Positions 46,674 through 57,300 of a stretch of 64,000 nt of DNA are shown here, in pieces (the first letter of the stretch is position 1; every line of letters starts with the position of its first letter). This DNA is from Nicotiana tabacum (Eukaryota; Streptophyta; Magnoliopsida; Solanales; Solanaceae). The stretch covers positions 138,903,560 to 138,967,559 of the forward strand of contig NC_134085.1 of the NCBI RefSeq assembly GCF_000715075.1, read 5' to 3'. The translations under genes were made by a program, and so were the position numbers. The notes beneath the pieces are model-generated. The model saw only the letters and a list, made by a program, of their open reading frames with translations. It searched no databases and had not been told where the DNA came from.

Positions 46674-47330
46674 AAAAAAAAAAAAGCAAATTCGGATTAT
46701 GCGTACGCGAAATTTAGAGCGAATATTTTAATAAAAATGATTTCTCCGCGGATGTCAAAATAATTTCATATAACCCGAGGTGTGCAGTTCATTATCTAAA
46801 TAAAAAGGGTGATGATGTTCCTGATTTTATTTTTAATTTTCGAATATATATTTTATAAAAACTATAACATGGACAATTTTATTGTGTACACGTACGCGTG
46901 GCACGATCCCCGATAATTATAAAAAGTATATAATACGAATATACGTACGCGTAATTCGTCCATATAATTGTAAACAATAAGTAAAAAGCGGTAGTAAAAT
47001 CATGCAATAAAAACGTATTTAGTAAAATCAAGATAATTAAGCCAATAATAAAAACAGTTAAGCGACCGTGCTAGAACCACGGAATTCGGAAATGCCTAAC
47101 ACCTTCTTCCGGATTAACAGAATTCCTTACTCAGGATTTCTGGTTCGCAGAATAATAAACAGAGTCATATTCTCCTCGATTCAGGGATTAAAACTGGTGA
47201 CTTGGGACGCCTTAAAATTCCCAGGTGGCGACTCTGAAATAATTAAATAAATCCCGTTTCGACTGTCCTTCAATTGGAGAAAACTCCCCACGCGCCCCGC
47301 GGGCGCGTAAAAAAGTAGGTGCGACAGCTC

Positions 47331-47348
47331 TGGCGACTCTGCTGGGGA
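47331..47348 (+). other. Primer binding site of the Ogre-like element (Arg-tRNA type)
   Basis: TGGCGACTCTGCTGGGGA, four bases after the LTR end. It fits the complement of the 3' end of plant Arg tRNA (CCA, discriminator, GACTC acceptor stem, then CCCC) apart from one position. Arg-tRNA priming is characteristic of Ogre elements. Confidence 0.8.
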
Positions 47349-48112
47349 TAAAAGGTAAACTGTAACCCAGAACCATTGGTTCAGGGTTTAAAGAATTCGA
47401 GTTTGAAATATCTGTGTTAATTGGCTTTATTTACTATATGATTTTCAACTGTTTATATGCTAATATGCTAAATGTTGCTTTTTACCGTTTTAATATTATT
47501 TGAATTGTGAATATATACAACTGCTACGAAACCCCCTTCTTTCTGAGTCTTCTGAATTTATGGTGTACACGTGCGCGTGACCCACCTTTCTGTTAAAGTC
47601 ATACCAAATAAGACGGAGTTGGGACAAGTAACTTGGCCGGGCAGACTTTCGTGCTCCCGGTACGTTGCCCCCGCTTCGGCTCAAACTGTCCGTTTGGGTA
47701 AGCCAGGTTTAGAGCAATCAACCTCAGGTTTTACACTTAGAATAACTCAACCATGTACCGGATCCCTAGTAGGAACGTCTATTTGCATCATACACATTTG
47801 GCCTTGGAGACTCAACACAGGGGTTGGGTCTGTCTAGGACAGGTGAACCCGAAACAAAAAGACCATCCTGATGCATCCTACTTGCTACTTGTGCATTCAT
47901 TTGCCTCGAACATGCTTGTTGACCAGCTTAAATGAAATCATGGTGAGAAGAGAGGAATAAAATGGGTTGTTTTAAAAATTTCAAAAAAAGAAAAATAGTT
48001 TTAAATCTTGAAATAAAGGTATTTAATAAATAAAAAATTTTCGAAAATGATTTTTTAGTATAAATTTTCAAAATGAATTTTGACTTTATTAAAATTAAAT
48101 TTCAGATACAAA
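47349..48112 (+). other. 5' untranslated leader of the Ogre-like element
   Basis: About 760 bp between primer site and ORF1 start, without a conserved frame. Short frames here (47571-47837, 47753-47935) show no family features. It probably holds packaging signals. An AATTTCAG acceptor-like sequence lies just before the ATG of ORF1. Confidence 0.6.
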
Positions 48113-50185
48113 ATGAGCACCACACAAAGCCCCTCATCCACGAGTACAAAAGAATTTCTATTTCAGCTTCAAATGTGGTGGTATGATTTAGGCGAAGATG
48201 GTCAAAAATGGGTCGTCAAGCATTTGGGAAATCTCACGGACATTATGAAAGTTAAACCCCGTGATGATCTGATTGCGGCGTTAGTAACTTTTTGGGACCC
48301 TATTCACAATGTCTTTCGTTTCTCTGACTTCGAGCTTACTCCTACATTAGAGGAGATAACTGGATATGCTGGTTTTGACGGAAGTCTAAGAAATCAAAGC
48401 TTGATATTCACAAAGGCTCCTTCAGTACATCGATTCTTCGGTCTTCTGAACATCAGCAGTCAAATCAGGAAAAACAATGTCATCAATGGATGTTGTTCCT
48501 TCAACTTTTTGTATTCAAGGTTCGGAAAGTCAGATGGGTTCGAAATTCATGAGAAAGGCCTTACCAACAAGCAAAACAAAGACACTTGGCAGATTCACCG
48601 TCGCTTTGCCTTCATGGTGGCTTTTCTAGGAGTCATGGTCTTCCCAAACAAAGAGCGAACAATTGATATTCGCACCGCGAAAGTTGTGCAAATCCTCACC
48701 ACCAAAGAAAATCACACCCTTATCCCCATCATTCTATCAGATATTTATCGGGCTTTGACTTTATGTAAATCAGGAGCAAAAGTCTTCGAAGGATGCAAAA
48801 TTTTGTTGCAAATGTGGGTGATGGAACATCTCCAACAACAGCCCAAGATCATACAGTATGGGTCAAACAATGATAATTGCATCGAGAGCTATGAGGAAAG
48901 AACAAAAAATTATCAGGCTCCAGAAGGGATAGAAGCATGGGTATCTCATCTAAAGGCTTTAACGGCAAATCAGATTGAATGGACTTTGGGATGGCTCCCG
49001 ATGAGGGAAGTAATACACATGTCAACCTCAAATAGTTATCTACTACTATTGGGATTGAGAAGCATTCAGCCATATGCGCCACTAAGAGTCCTAAGGCAAC
49101 TAGGGAGATATCAAGTAGTTCCTGATGATGAAGATTTAAGTATGCAAGTAATCGAATTACACCCAGAAGCCACTATTCCCGAGGCTCTACTTCAGCAGAT
49201 GTGGAATGGATGTCGATACTTGAAAAGTGATACTCAAGTCCCAGACACTACAAAGGGTGAGATAAATCCTGGATATGCAAGGTGGTTTGAAAAACGGTCT
49301 CGCGTGGATGATGTACCAGAGCCTGAGCTAAGAAGGCCAACAAAAAGACCCCATGTTCAAAACTTCAATGATAAAATCCAAGAGCGGTTGATCTGGGGAG
49401 AAAAGGAAAAAGGGTACAAAGAAACTATCCATGCCCTAAAAGAAAATCTGAGAAGCCTCAGTTTGGAGAAAGATTTGCAAGCACAAGAAGCCGAAGGCGA
49501 GAAGAAGAGTCTAGCTTGTGAGAATGAAAATCTTCATGCTCGATTCCAAAAAATGAAAAGAGTTTCTGAAACGCCAAAGAGGAGCTGGAAGGATCAAAAA
49601 ACCATCGCCAATCTCTTTGAAAGAATGCAAGATTATGATTCCATTCTTGCGGAAAACGAAATGGCATTGAGCAAAGCAAAAGAAAGGATCCAACAATTAA
49701 ACAAAGAAGCCATATCTAATAAGGAACGCCAAGATAGACAATCCGAAAAAGACAGGGCACAATTCAAGAAGGAAAAAGACCATTGGATGCGATCAGAAGA
49801 CCAGCTTTGTGCACAACTAGAAGAGGCAAGAAGATGCAACAGAGAACATCAACAAGCAGACCTCGATAGGGAAAGAGCGCAAGCAAGATTAGAGCAGGCC
49901 AGACTCCGAGCTCTATTAGAAGCAGCTCTAGATCGTGAAAACCGTGTCAGAGATATAGCCACCACTCGTCAGCAGCAATTGCAAGACCAAGATCAACGTC
50001 TCCAAGATTTCAGGGCACAAATCCACGACCTGGCAGTCTTTACATCTCAAAGTTATGTAAACTGCCAAGGAATGGATTATGAAAGGTTTACAGAGCATGC
50101 ACCCACTTTTGCTCGTCATCTAGCAATGGAGTTGGAAAGGATGTATCGTACGCTGGGAGGTCATCCAGGTCAAGCCCCACATTGA
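48113..50185 (+). CDS. ORF1: Ogre ORF1 protein, function unknown
   Basis: A 690-residue protein from the ATG at 48113 (frame open upstream to 48080 without ATG), the only intact long gene in the window. Ogre elements are set apart from other Gypsy elements by this extra frame before gag. Residues about 10-330 form a globular region: MWWYDLGEDGQKWVVKHLGN, the VTFWDPIHNVFRFSDFELTP segment, EEITGYAGFDG, and IHRRFAFMVAFLGVMVFP. It resembles the plant mobile-domain type of transposon protein and the domain annotated DUF7745 in Solanaceae, as I recall it. Residues about 420-640 are a highly charged coiled coil (QLNKEAISNKERQDRQSEKD and similar). The C-terminus is shorter and ordered (SQSYVNCQGMDYERFTEHAP). 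No catalytic motif is seen. Biochemical role unknown; lack of stops while gag-pol decays is notable. Confidence 0.8.
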   Translation: MSTTQSPSSTSTKEFLFQLQMWWYDLGEDGQKWVVKHLGNLTDIMKVKPRDDLIAALVTFWDPIHNVFRFSDFELTPTLEEITGYAGFDGSLRNQSLIFTKAPSVHRFFGLLNISSQIRKNNVINGCCSFNFLYSRFGKSDGFEIHEKGLTNKQNKDTWQIHRRFAFMVAFLGVMVFPNKERTIDIRTAKVVQILTTKENHTLIPIILSDIYRALTLCKSGAKVFEGCKILLQMWVMEHLQQQPKIIQYGSNNDNCIESYEERTKNYQAPEGIEAWVSHLKALTANQIEWTLGWLPMREVIHMSTSNSYLLLLGLRSIQPYAPLRVLRQLGRYQVVPDDEDLSMQVIELHPEATIPEALLQQMWNGCRYLKSDTQVPDTTKGEINPGYARWFEKRSRVDDVPEPELRRPTKRPHVQNFNDKIQERLIWGEKEKGYKETIHALKENLRSLSLEKDLQAQEAEGEKKSLACENENLHARFQKMKRVSETPKRSWKDQKTIANLFERMQDYDSILAENEMALSKAKERIQQLNKEAISNKERQDRQSEKDRAQFKKEKDHWMRSEDQLCAQLEEARRCNREHQQADLDRERAQARLEQARLRALLEAALDRENRVRDIATTRQQQLQDQDQRLQDFRAQIHDLAVFTSQSYVNCQGMDYERFTEHAPTFARHLAMELERMYRTLGGHPGQAPH

Positions 50186-50690
50186 GCAGATAATCCAATA
50201 TTTGACAACAAAAGTGGAAAGTGGGGCATGTTGTGAGATGTTAAGAATTGTATCTTTTATTTTGATTTAAGTGTGTGTGTTTCAAACCATTTTCTTAAAA
50301 GTTTTCAAATGTAATTCCATCTTTGTATAATGAATAAAAGTGATTGCCTTTAGTCCGAACTACGCAAGGTCTGATTCATGCGGGGGCATGATACGTAGGC
50401 AATCTCTATAGGATTCGACCACCACAATAAAAGATATATATAATAAATAGAAGTGAATAACAATAAAAATTTCAAGAAAGCTGGGACGACACAAGCAGCC
50501 GAGCAAATGCATAATAGAAAGGGATTATTTGTCTAGGAGCATTGCATCTCAACGTGTGATTGTATATGTGTTAAACTCTCAAAACTAACAAGTTTGTTCA
50601 TTTTCAGAATTCAAGCAGTTAGTTTCTCTAAAGAGTATACTGGCATATTATCACTATCACACAAGATCAAAAGGACCAATACCCGAAAGT
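50186..50690 (+). other. Spacer between ORF1 and gag with 3'-end-like signals
   Basis: About 500 bp without coding. It has AATAAA at 50333, then a copy of the element's recurrent untranslated motif (50356-50403) and an acceptor-like CATTTTCAG near 50600. It may act as a 3' end for an ORF1 transcript and contain a splice acceptor for a gag transcript; both are inference. Confidence 0.5.
50356..50403 (+). repeat. Recurrent untranslated motif, copy 1
   Basis: GAACTACGCAAGGTCTGATT ... GCATGATACGTAGGC, related to 57978-58018 and 60753-60792. Confidence 0.8.
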
Positions 50691-52204
50691 ATGTCTATCC
50701 CAGATGTTGACACAGGTATGGAGCTAGAGGAGATGGATGTCGGGAAAATGAAAGAAGAGATGTTTAAACTCAAGCAGCAAATGGCTGAGATGTACCAAGC
50801 CTGGTTTACAGGACAGTTACCCCCATCTTACCCAAATAACCCTGCTCATCAATGACCCAAACTCAGGATAATATTACCACTGAATTATCCCCAAATTTTC
50901 CCATTTACCAGCACTACCGAGGCACCACCTCTCAGACACCACAGTCTCCACCTCCGAAACCAGTTCCATATTTTCCTCCACCTATGAATCCTGTTTTCGT
51001 AGCACCTCCCCCTGCCACATTCCACAAATCTCCTAGTGAGCCTACATTCCAGGCCCAGGACAACCAATATTACCCCCCGGAGCCCACCCTCAAAGTCTCC
51101 AAAATTCATTCAAATGCTCCTCGTTTTGATCTCCCAACCGAAATTGACAAACCAGCCAAAAATGCTGAACATGAAGAGATATTCAGGAAGGTCAAGAGTC
51201 TAGAGCAATCGTTCAGAGACATGCGAGGATTAGGTGGGCAAGTCAGTGTAGCATACAAAGATTTGTGCTTATTCCCCAATGTACAATTACCAGTCGGCTT
51301 CAAGATGCCCAAATTTGACCTATACAACGGGCACGGCGACCCAGTGGCCCACTTAAGGGGTTTCTGTAGCAAGATGCGAGGAGCTAGGGGAAAGGATGAA
51401 TTATTGATGGCTTACTTCAGTCAAAGTTTAAGCGGATCAGCTTTGGAGTGGTATACACGCCAGGACCATGGGAGATGGTACACCTGGGATGACCTGGCAC
51501 AAGCATTCACATACCATTTCCAATACAATCTGGAAATCATCCCAGATCGATTATCTTTGACAAAATTTGAGAAGAAACACAATGAAAGTTTCAGAGAGTA
51601 TGGTTTTCGGTGGAGAGAACAGGCAGCAAGAGTGGATCCTCCTATGAAGGAGAGCGAAATGGTAGACTACTTCCTCCAAGCCTTGGAACCAACTTACTAT
51701 GCCCATCTGGTTTCAGCGGTTGGAAAATCATTCAACGAAGTGGTGAAGATGGGAGGTATGGTGGAAGAAGGTCTCAAAACAAATAAAATTATGAGCTATT
51801 CAGCAATTAAGGCAACTACTCAAGCTATTCAAGGCGGGGTAGGAGGAATCGGAAGAAAGAAGAGGGAGGAAGCAGCGGTAGTTGATTCAGGAATTTGGTC
51901 GGGACCTAGAGGTTCACCGCTTTACTATAATCAACAACGACCTCGCCAATCAGCTTACCACCATGATTCATCCCAACACTACTATCACCCTTCGGAGCCT
52001 CATTTCTCCATTAACCATGCTCAAACATACAATCAGCCACCTGTTCACACCAATTGGCGTGCTCCTGCCACACCAAGTACTTACCCACGAGCCTATCCCG
52101 GACCAGGTTTCAGGCCGAGGCCAGCGTTCAGGGGGAAAGAGAACAGAAAAAGAAAACTTACACTCCATTGGGAGAGTCTTACACTAGTCTGTTCCATAGG
52201 CTGA
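50691..52204 (+). pseudogene. gag: Ogre-like gag (capsid part), frame-broken
   Basis: Structural Gag of the particle. The ATG at 50691 starts MSIPDVDTGMELEEMDVGKM and a short coiled segment (KEEMFKLKQQMAEMYQAWFT), ending in a TGA at 50853. The homologous continuation is one frame back from 50852 (TQTQDNITTELSPNFPIYQH) after a Pro-rich stretch. The Gag domain, of the retrotransposon-gag type, spans about residues 145-310 of that 450-codon frame, with PKFDLYNGHGDPVAHLRGFC and LSGSALEWYTRQDHGRWYTW. Near 52130-52145, in a G/A run, the frame shifts back by one again: the gag frame runs out at 52204 while the nucleocapsid continues in the other frame. Both changes fit single-base deletions. Confidence 0.85.
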
Positions 52205-54152
52205 GACAGATAGACATGCTGAGACCAATACAATCCAAGCTACCCAATCCTCCAAAGAATCTGGACTACACCATTAGCTGTGAATATTGCTCAGGTGCAC
52301 CAGGCCATGATATGGAGAAATGCTGGCATTTAAAAAATGCAATACAAGAGCTGATTGATACTAATAAAATCGAGGTTCAAAACCCCGAAGCTCCCAATAT
52401 CAATAGAAATCCAATGCCAGCCCATCAAGAGGCCAATATGATAGAAATCATACAAGCTGATGGGGAGACAAAGAAGCCGTCACAAACTGTCATGATGATC
52501 AAGTCTCATGAAGCCAAACTAGATAAGCAGTTAACAGAGGAGAAGCCGGTACCTAAACAGAGCAGAAATGGCGATGAATCATCTGTGGTAGACAAGGAGG
52601 GATCATCGAGCAAAGTTGCCCCAAAACAAGAAAGGCCGAAAGTGATAGTACCAGGGGTTGCTAACAAACCCATTGTATTCATGGAAGGAGCCCGTACAGA
52701 TCGGGTCATCATCACACCTGTGACCCAGCTGCCAGTCATCAACAACAAAGCCATCCCATGGAACTATGAACGGGTGACTGTAATGTACAAGGGAAAAGAA
52801 GTCAAGGAAGAAGTGTGTGAGGTGCAAGGCTTGACTCGTTCGGGAAGATGTTTTACGCCCGAAGAGTTAAGAAAAACTAAAAATAGTCCAACACCAATAA
52901 AGAGAGCTGTGACGGAAGAAGAGGCGGAAGAGTTTTTAAGAAAAATGAAACTCCATGACTATTCTGTTGTGGATCAATTGAAGAAGACACCCGCTCAAAT
53001 TTCATTGTTGTCATTACTGATCCATTCAGAGGAGCACCGTCTGGCTTTAATGAAAATCCTGAATGAGGCTCATGTTCCTGAAAAGATCTCTGTAAATCAT
53101 TTGGGAAGAATAGCCAACAGAATCTTTGAGACAAACATAATTACATTTGCTGATGATGAATTACCTGTGGAAGGTACCGAGCATAACAGAGCTCTTTACC
53201 TTACCGTAAAATGTGAAAACTCCGTAGTAACCCGGGTATTGGTTGACAATGGGTCAAGTGCAAACATATGCCCTCTCTCCACTTTAAGCAAATTAAAAAT
53301 TAAAGAGGAGAGGATCCAGAAGAATAGTATCTGCGTACGGGGGTTTGACGGTGGAAGCAGAGATTCATTTGGCGACATAGTGTTGGAACTAACAATAGGG
53401 CCAGTTGAATTCACAATGGAATTTCAAGTGTTGGACATAACTGTCTCTTACAACTTGTTGTTGGGCCGACCATGGATCCATGCTGCTAAAGCAGTCCCGT
53501 CAACACTACATCAGGTTGTCAAGTTTGAATGGGATCATCAAGAAATAGTTGTGCATGGGGAAGAAAGTTTAAATGCTCGCAGCAGTACCATTCTACCAGT
53601 CGAGGGAACAGAAAATGACCAGGGACCATGGGTATACCAAGTGTCCGACACAGTGTCGGTGGAGAAAATTCCAGAGGGGAAATACCTTCCGAATCTAAAG
53701 ATATCCTCTGCATCAGTCATGGTAGCTTATGAAATGTTAAAAAATGGCTTTATACCCGGCAAAGGTCTGGGCTTATCTTTGCAAGGAATTATACAACTAG
53801 TATCTCTCCTCGAGAACTGGGGAACATTCGGTTTGGGGTTCACACCCACTGTAAATGACGTAATAAAGGCCAGGAAGTTGAAACACCAAGCATAGGTTCT
53901 TCCAAAACCAGTCCCACGTCTGTCAAAGTCTTTTGTCAAGACCGGTGTTAAAAACCGCCCGATAACAACAATTCCTAAATCCCGGGTCAATCCTGAGGAA
54001 GAATTAATTGAAAGATTCGAGAAATTATTTGATGATATGAATATGTTGGAAAATGGAGAAGGGTGTAGCGACGCAGAAGTTCAATTCATTGGGCCGGAAA
54101 CAAAGCTTAATAATTGGAAAGCCACTCCTCTCCCCATTCGAAAGGAGTCTTG
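52146..54152 (+). pseudogene. pro: Nucleocapsid zinc knuckle and aspartic protease with G-patch-like tail (exon 1 end)
   Basis: Continuation of gag. A zinc knuckle CEYCSGAPGHDMEKC (52279-52323) has spacing C-x2-C-x5-H-x4-C. After a Lys/Pro-rich linker comes the retropepsin: active-site DNGSS at 53245 and the flap-to-end motif LLGRPWIH near 53458. Next is a glycine-rich NGFIPGKGLGLSLQGI (about 53740-53790), which looks like a G-patch. A premature TAG stands at 53893; the frame then stays open with a clear conserved tail (NPEEELIERFEKLFDDMN; NNWKATPLPIRKESW) to the intron donor at 54153. The protease would cut the polyprotein; the stop at 53893 truncates only the tail and everything downstream. 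Confidence 0.85.
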
Positions 54153-54335
54153 GTAGTTTATTTTGATTTTCTTTCAAGTTTGTTTGGGTTACTTCAGGGT
54201 TGTAATCCCAAAGCTTATCTTACAGTTTGTTTGAAGTGTGCAAACCTTGTTATCTTTCATCATCCAATAAAAAGCAGTTTCCTTTTTATTATCATTCCTG
54301 ATAGTTTTCTTTTCTTTTTCTCTTTTCCTGTACAG
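54153..54335 (+). other. Candidate intron between protease and RT (183 bp)
   Basis: The donor is GAGTCTTG/GTAGTTTATT; the acceptor follows a long pyrimidine tract (TTTTCTTTTCTTTTTCTCTT) and ends TGTACAG. The protease and RT frames are the same on both sides, and 183 is a multiple of 3, so splicing joins them in frame. The donor GTAG itself brings the stop codon (54154-54156) that ends the unspliced product. An intron at this point is a hallmark of Ogre elements. Boundaries are predicted from sequence only. Confidence 0.75.
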
Positions 54336-57300
54336 TTCTTTTTACGCTGGCTCTAGTGATATGGCATGCATGAGGAATCCTCAGCCCAGTCTTAAAAATC
54401 AATCTGGTTCCAAAATATTAATTCAAGAAATATATTGTGATTATGAATCAGAATATGATGAAGATGAGGTTTTTGAAGAGATTAGTAAAGAGTTAATTCA
54501 CTTTGAGGAAAAAATCAAACCTAACTTGAGTGATACCGAGGACATCAATATAGGGGACACGAGTAATATCCGAGAAACTAAAATAAGTGTCCATCTGGAA
54601 CCAAAGATCCGAGAGGAGTTAATTAAAGCACTCATAGAATTCAAAGATGTTTTTGCATGGTCATATGACGACATGCCGGGCCTAAGCACTGATTTAGTGG
54701 TTCACAAATTACCCATCGATCCAACGGTGTCTCCTGTCAAGCAAAGGCTGAGAAAATTCAAGCCTGATATAAGTGTGAGAATTAAGGAAGAAATCACCAA
54801 ACAATTGGAAGCAAAGGTCATTCGAGTCACTCGATATCCTGTTTGGTTAGCTAATATCGTTCCTGTGCCAAAGAAAGACGGCAAAATTAGAGTATGCATC
54901 GACTACCGCAATCTCAATAAAGCCAGTCCGAAGGATAATTTCCCATTACCCAATATCCATATTTTGATCGATAATTGTGCCAAGCATGATATAGGATCTT
55001 TCGTGGATTGTTATGCTGGGTATCATCAAATTCTAATGGATGAAGAAGATGCAGAAAAGACGGCATTCATCACACCATGGGGAACTTATTGCTACCGGGT
55101 AATGCCATTCGGTTTGAAGAACGCCGGAGCAACCTACATGAGAGCGATGACCACAGTGTTTCATGATATGATACACAAGGAGATTGAGGTATACGTGGAC
55201 GATGTGATCATAAAATCAAAGCATCAGGCCGACCACGTTGGGGATTTGAGGAAGTTCTTCTTAAGACTTCGCAGGTACAACCTCAAGCTTAACCCTGCCA
55301 AATGCGCATTTGGAGTTCCATCTGGAAAGTTGCTGGGATTCATAGTCAGTCGGCGAGGCATCGAGCTAGACCCATCAAAAATCAAAGCCATCCAAGAATT
55401 GCCACCCCCCAGGAACAAAACTGAAGTAATGAGTTTGTTGGGAAGGTTAAATTACATCAGCAGGTTTATTGCTCAGCTCACAACAACCTGTGAACCAATT
55501 TTCAAATTGTTGAAAAAGGATGCTGCGGTCAAATGGACCGATGAGTGTCAAGAAGTGTTCGATAAGATAAAAGGGTACTTGTCAAACCCACCCGTGTTGG
55601 TCCCGCCAGAGCCAGGAAGACCTTTGATTCTTTACTTGACAGTCTTGGAAAATTCATTTGGTTGTGTATTGGGGCAACATGACCTCACTGGCAGAAAAGA
55701 ACAGGCCATCTATTACCTTAGCAAGAAATTCACAGCCTATGAGGTTAAGTATACTCATCTGGAAAAGACATGTTGCGCCCTGACTTGGGTAGCTCAAAAG
55801 TTGAAACACTATTTGTCGTCCTATACTACTTACCTCATTTCTCGTCTGGATCCATTGAAATATATTTTTCAAAAGCCTATGCCAACGGGAAGACTTGCAA
55901 AGTGGCAGATATTGCTCACAGAATTTGACATCATCTATGTGACTCGGACTGTAATGAAAGCCCAAGCACTGGCTGATCATTTAGCCGAAAACCCGGTCGA
56001 TGAGGAATACGAGCCGTTGAAAACCTATTTTCCTGATGAAGAAACAATGCATATCGACGAGGTGGAGCGAATTGAAAAACCTGGCTGGAAACTTTTCTAT
56101 GATGGAGCCGCTAACATGAATGGAGTCGGGATAGGAGCCATAATCATTTCTGAAACAGGGCATCACTATCCTGTTACGGCTCAATTGTGATTTTATTGCA
56201 CCAATAATATGGCTGAATATGAAGCTTGCATTTTGGGGTTAAGGCTAGCCGCAGATATGGGTATCCAAGAAATCTTAGTCATGGGAGATTCGGATCTTTT
56301 GGTACATTAAATTCAAGGAGAATGGGAAACTCGAGACTTGAAGCTCATACCATACCGACAATGTCTACATGATCTTTGTCAACGGTTTCAATCAGTGGTG
56401 TTCCAACATATTCCAAGAATCCATAATGAGGTCACCGATGCATTGGCTACCTTGGCATCAATGTTGCATCATCCGGATAAAGTTTATGTAGATCCGATAC
56501 ATATTCAAGTCCACGATCAACACGCTTATTACAATATGATCGAAGAAGAATTTGATGGTGAGCCATGGTTCCACGACATCAAGGAGTATATCAGGATGGG
56601 GATATATCTCGCACAAGCCACAAGAGATCAAAAGAGGACCATTAGACGATTGGCAAATGGATTCTTCTTAAGCAGAGAAGTTTTGTATAAAAGAACACCA
56701 GATCTTGGATTATTAAGATGCATAGATGCCAGACAAGCTACAGCTGTCATGTCTGAAGTACATTCGGGAGTTTGCGGACCCCACATGAGTGGATATGTAT
56801 TGGCAAAGAAAATCCTCCGAGCTGGTTACTATTGGCTTACCATGGAGCGAGATTGTATCAGTTTTGTGCGCAAGTGTCATCAATGCCAGATACATGGAGA
56901 TTTGATTCATTCTCCACCATCCGAGTTGCACACAATGTCGGCACCATGGCCCTTCGTTGCCTGGGGCATGGATGTGATTGGACCGATTGAGCCAGCAGCA
57001 TCCAATGGGCACAGGTTCATTCTGGTAGCTATTGATTATTTTACCAAATGGGTTGAGGCCAAGACATTCAAATTAGTGACCAAGAAAGTTGTGGTCGATT
57101 TTGTCCACTCAAATATCATATGTCGATTCGGAATCCCAAAGGTGATCATCACAGATAACGGTGCTAATCTTAACAACAACTTAATGAAGGAAGTATGTCA
57201 ATAGTTTAAGATTACACATCGCAACTCTACCCCATATCGGCCCAAGGCGAATGGAGCAGTGGAGGCAGCCAACAAAAACATAAAGAAGATACTTCGGAAA

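Larger units (their letters stand above)
42814..47326 (+). mobile_element. 5' LTR of the Ogre-like element
   Basis: 4513 bp, TGTGAGCACGTGATTTTTGC at the start and GTAGGTGCGACA at the end, four bases before the primer site. Its first 3.07 kb match 60934-64000 almost exactly: about 17 substitutions and a few small length changes by eye, including one 7-bp deletion. The length is typical for Ogre elements. It holds two TATA-like boxes, a 20-bp-arm hairpin, a long palindrome, and a purine-rich leader tract at about 45170-45420. Confidence 0.95.

Noticed and set aside
47068..47250. 60-codon plus-strand frame near the end of the Ogre LTR
   Set aside because: Within the U5 end of the LTR; no similarity seen and no leader for translation.
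48080..48112. Start of ORF1 at 48080
   Set aside because: The codon there is TTG and the segment looks like leader ending in AATTTCAG; the first ATG in frame is 48113.
52054..52056. Separate start of the nucleocapsid-protease frame at 52054
   Set aside because: The codon is TTG, and the first 25 or so residues are out-of-frame gag sequence; the frame is entered only after the break at about 52140.
52125..52150. Programmed -1 ribosomal frameshift between gag and nucleocapsid
   Set aside because: The G/A run is not a canonical X-XXY-YYZ heptamer in the gag frame, and gag and protease of related elements are expected in one frame; a one-base deletion is simpler.
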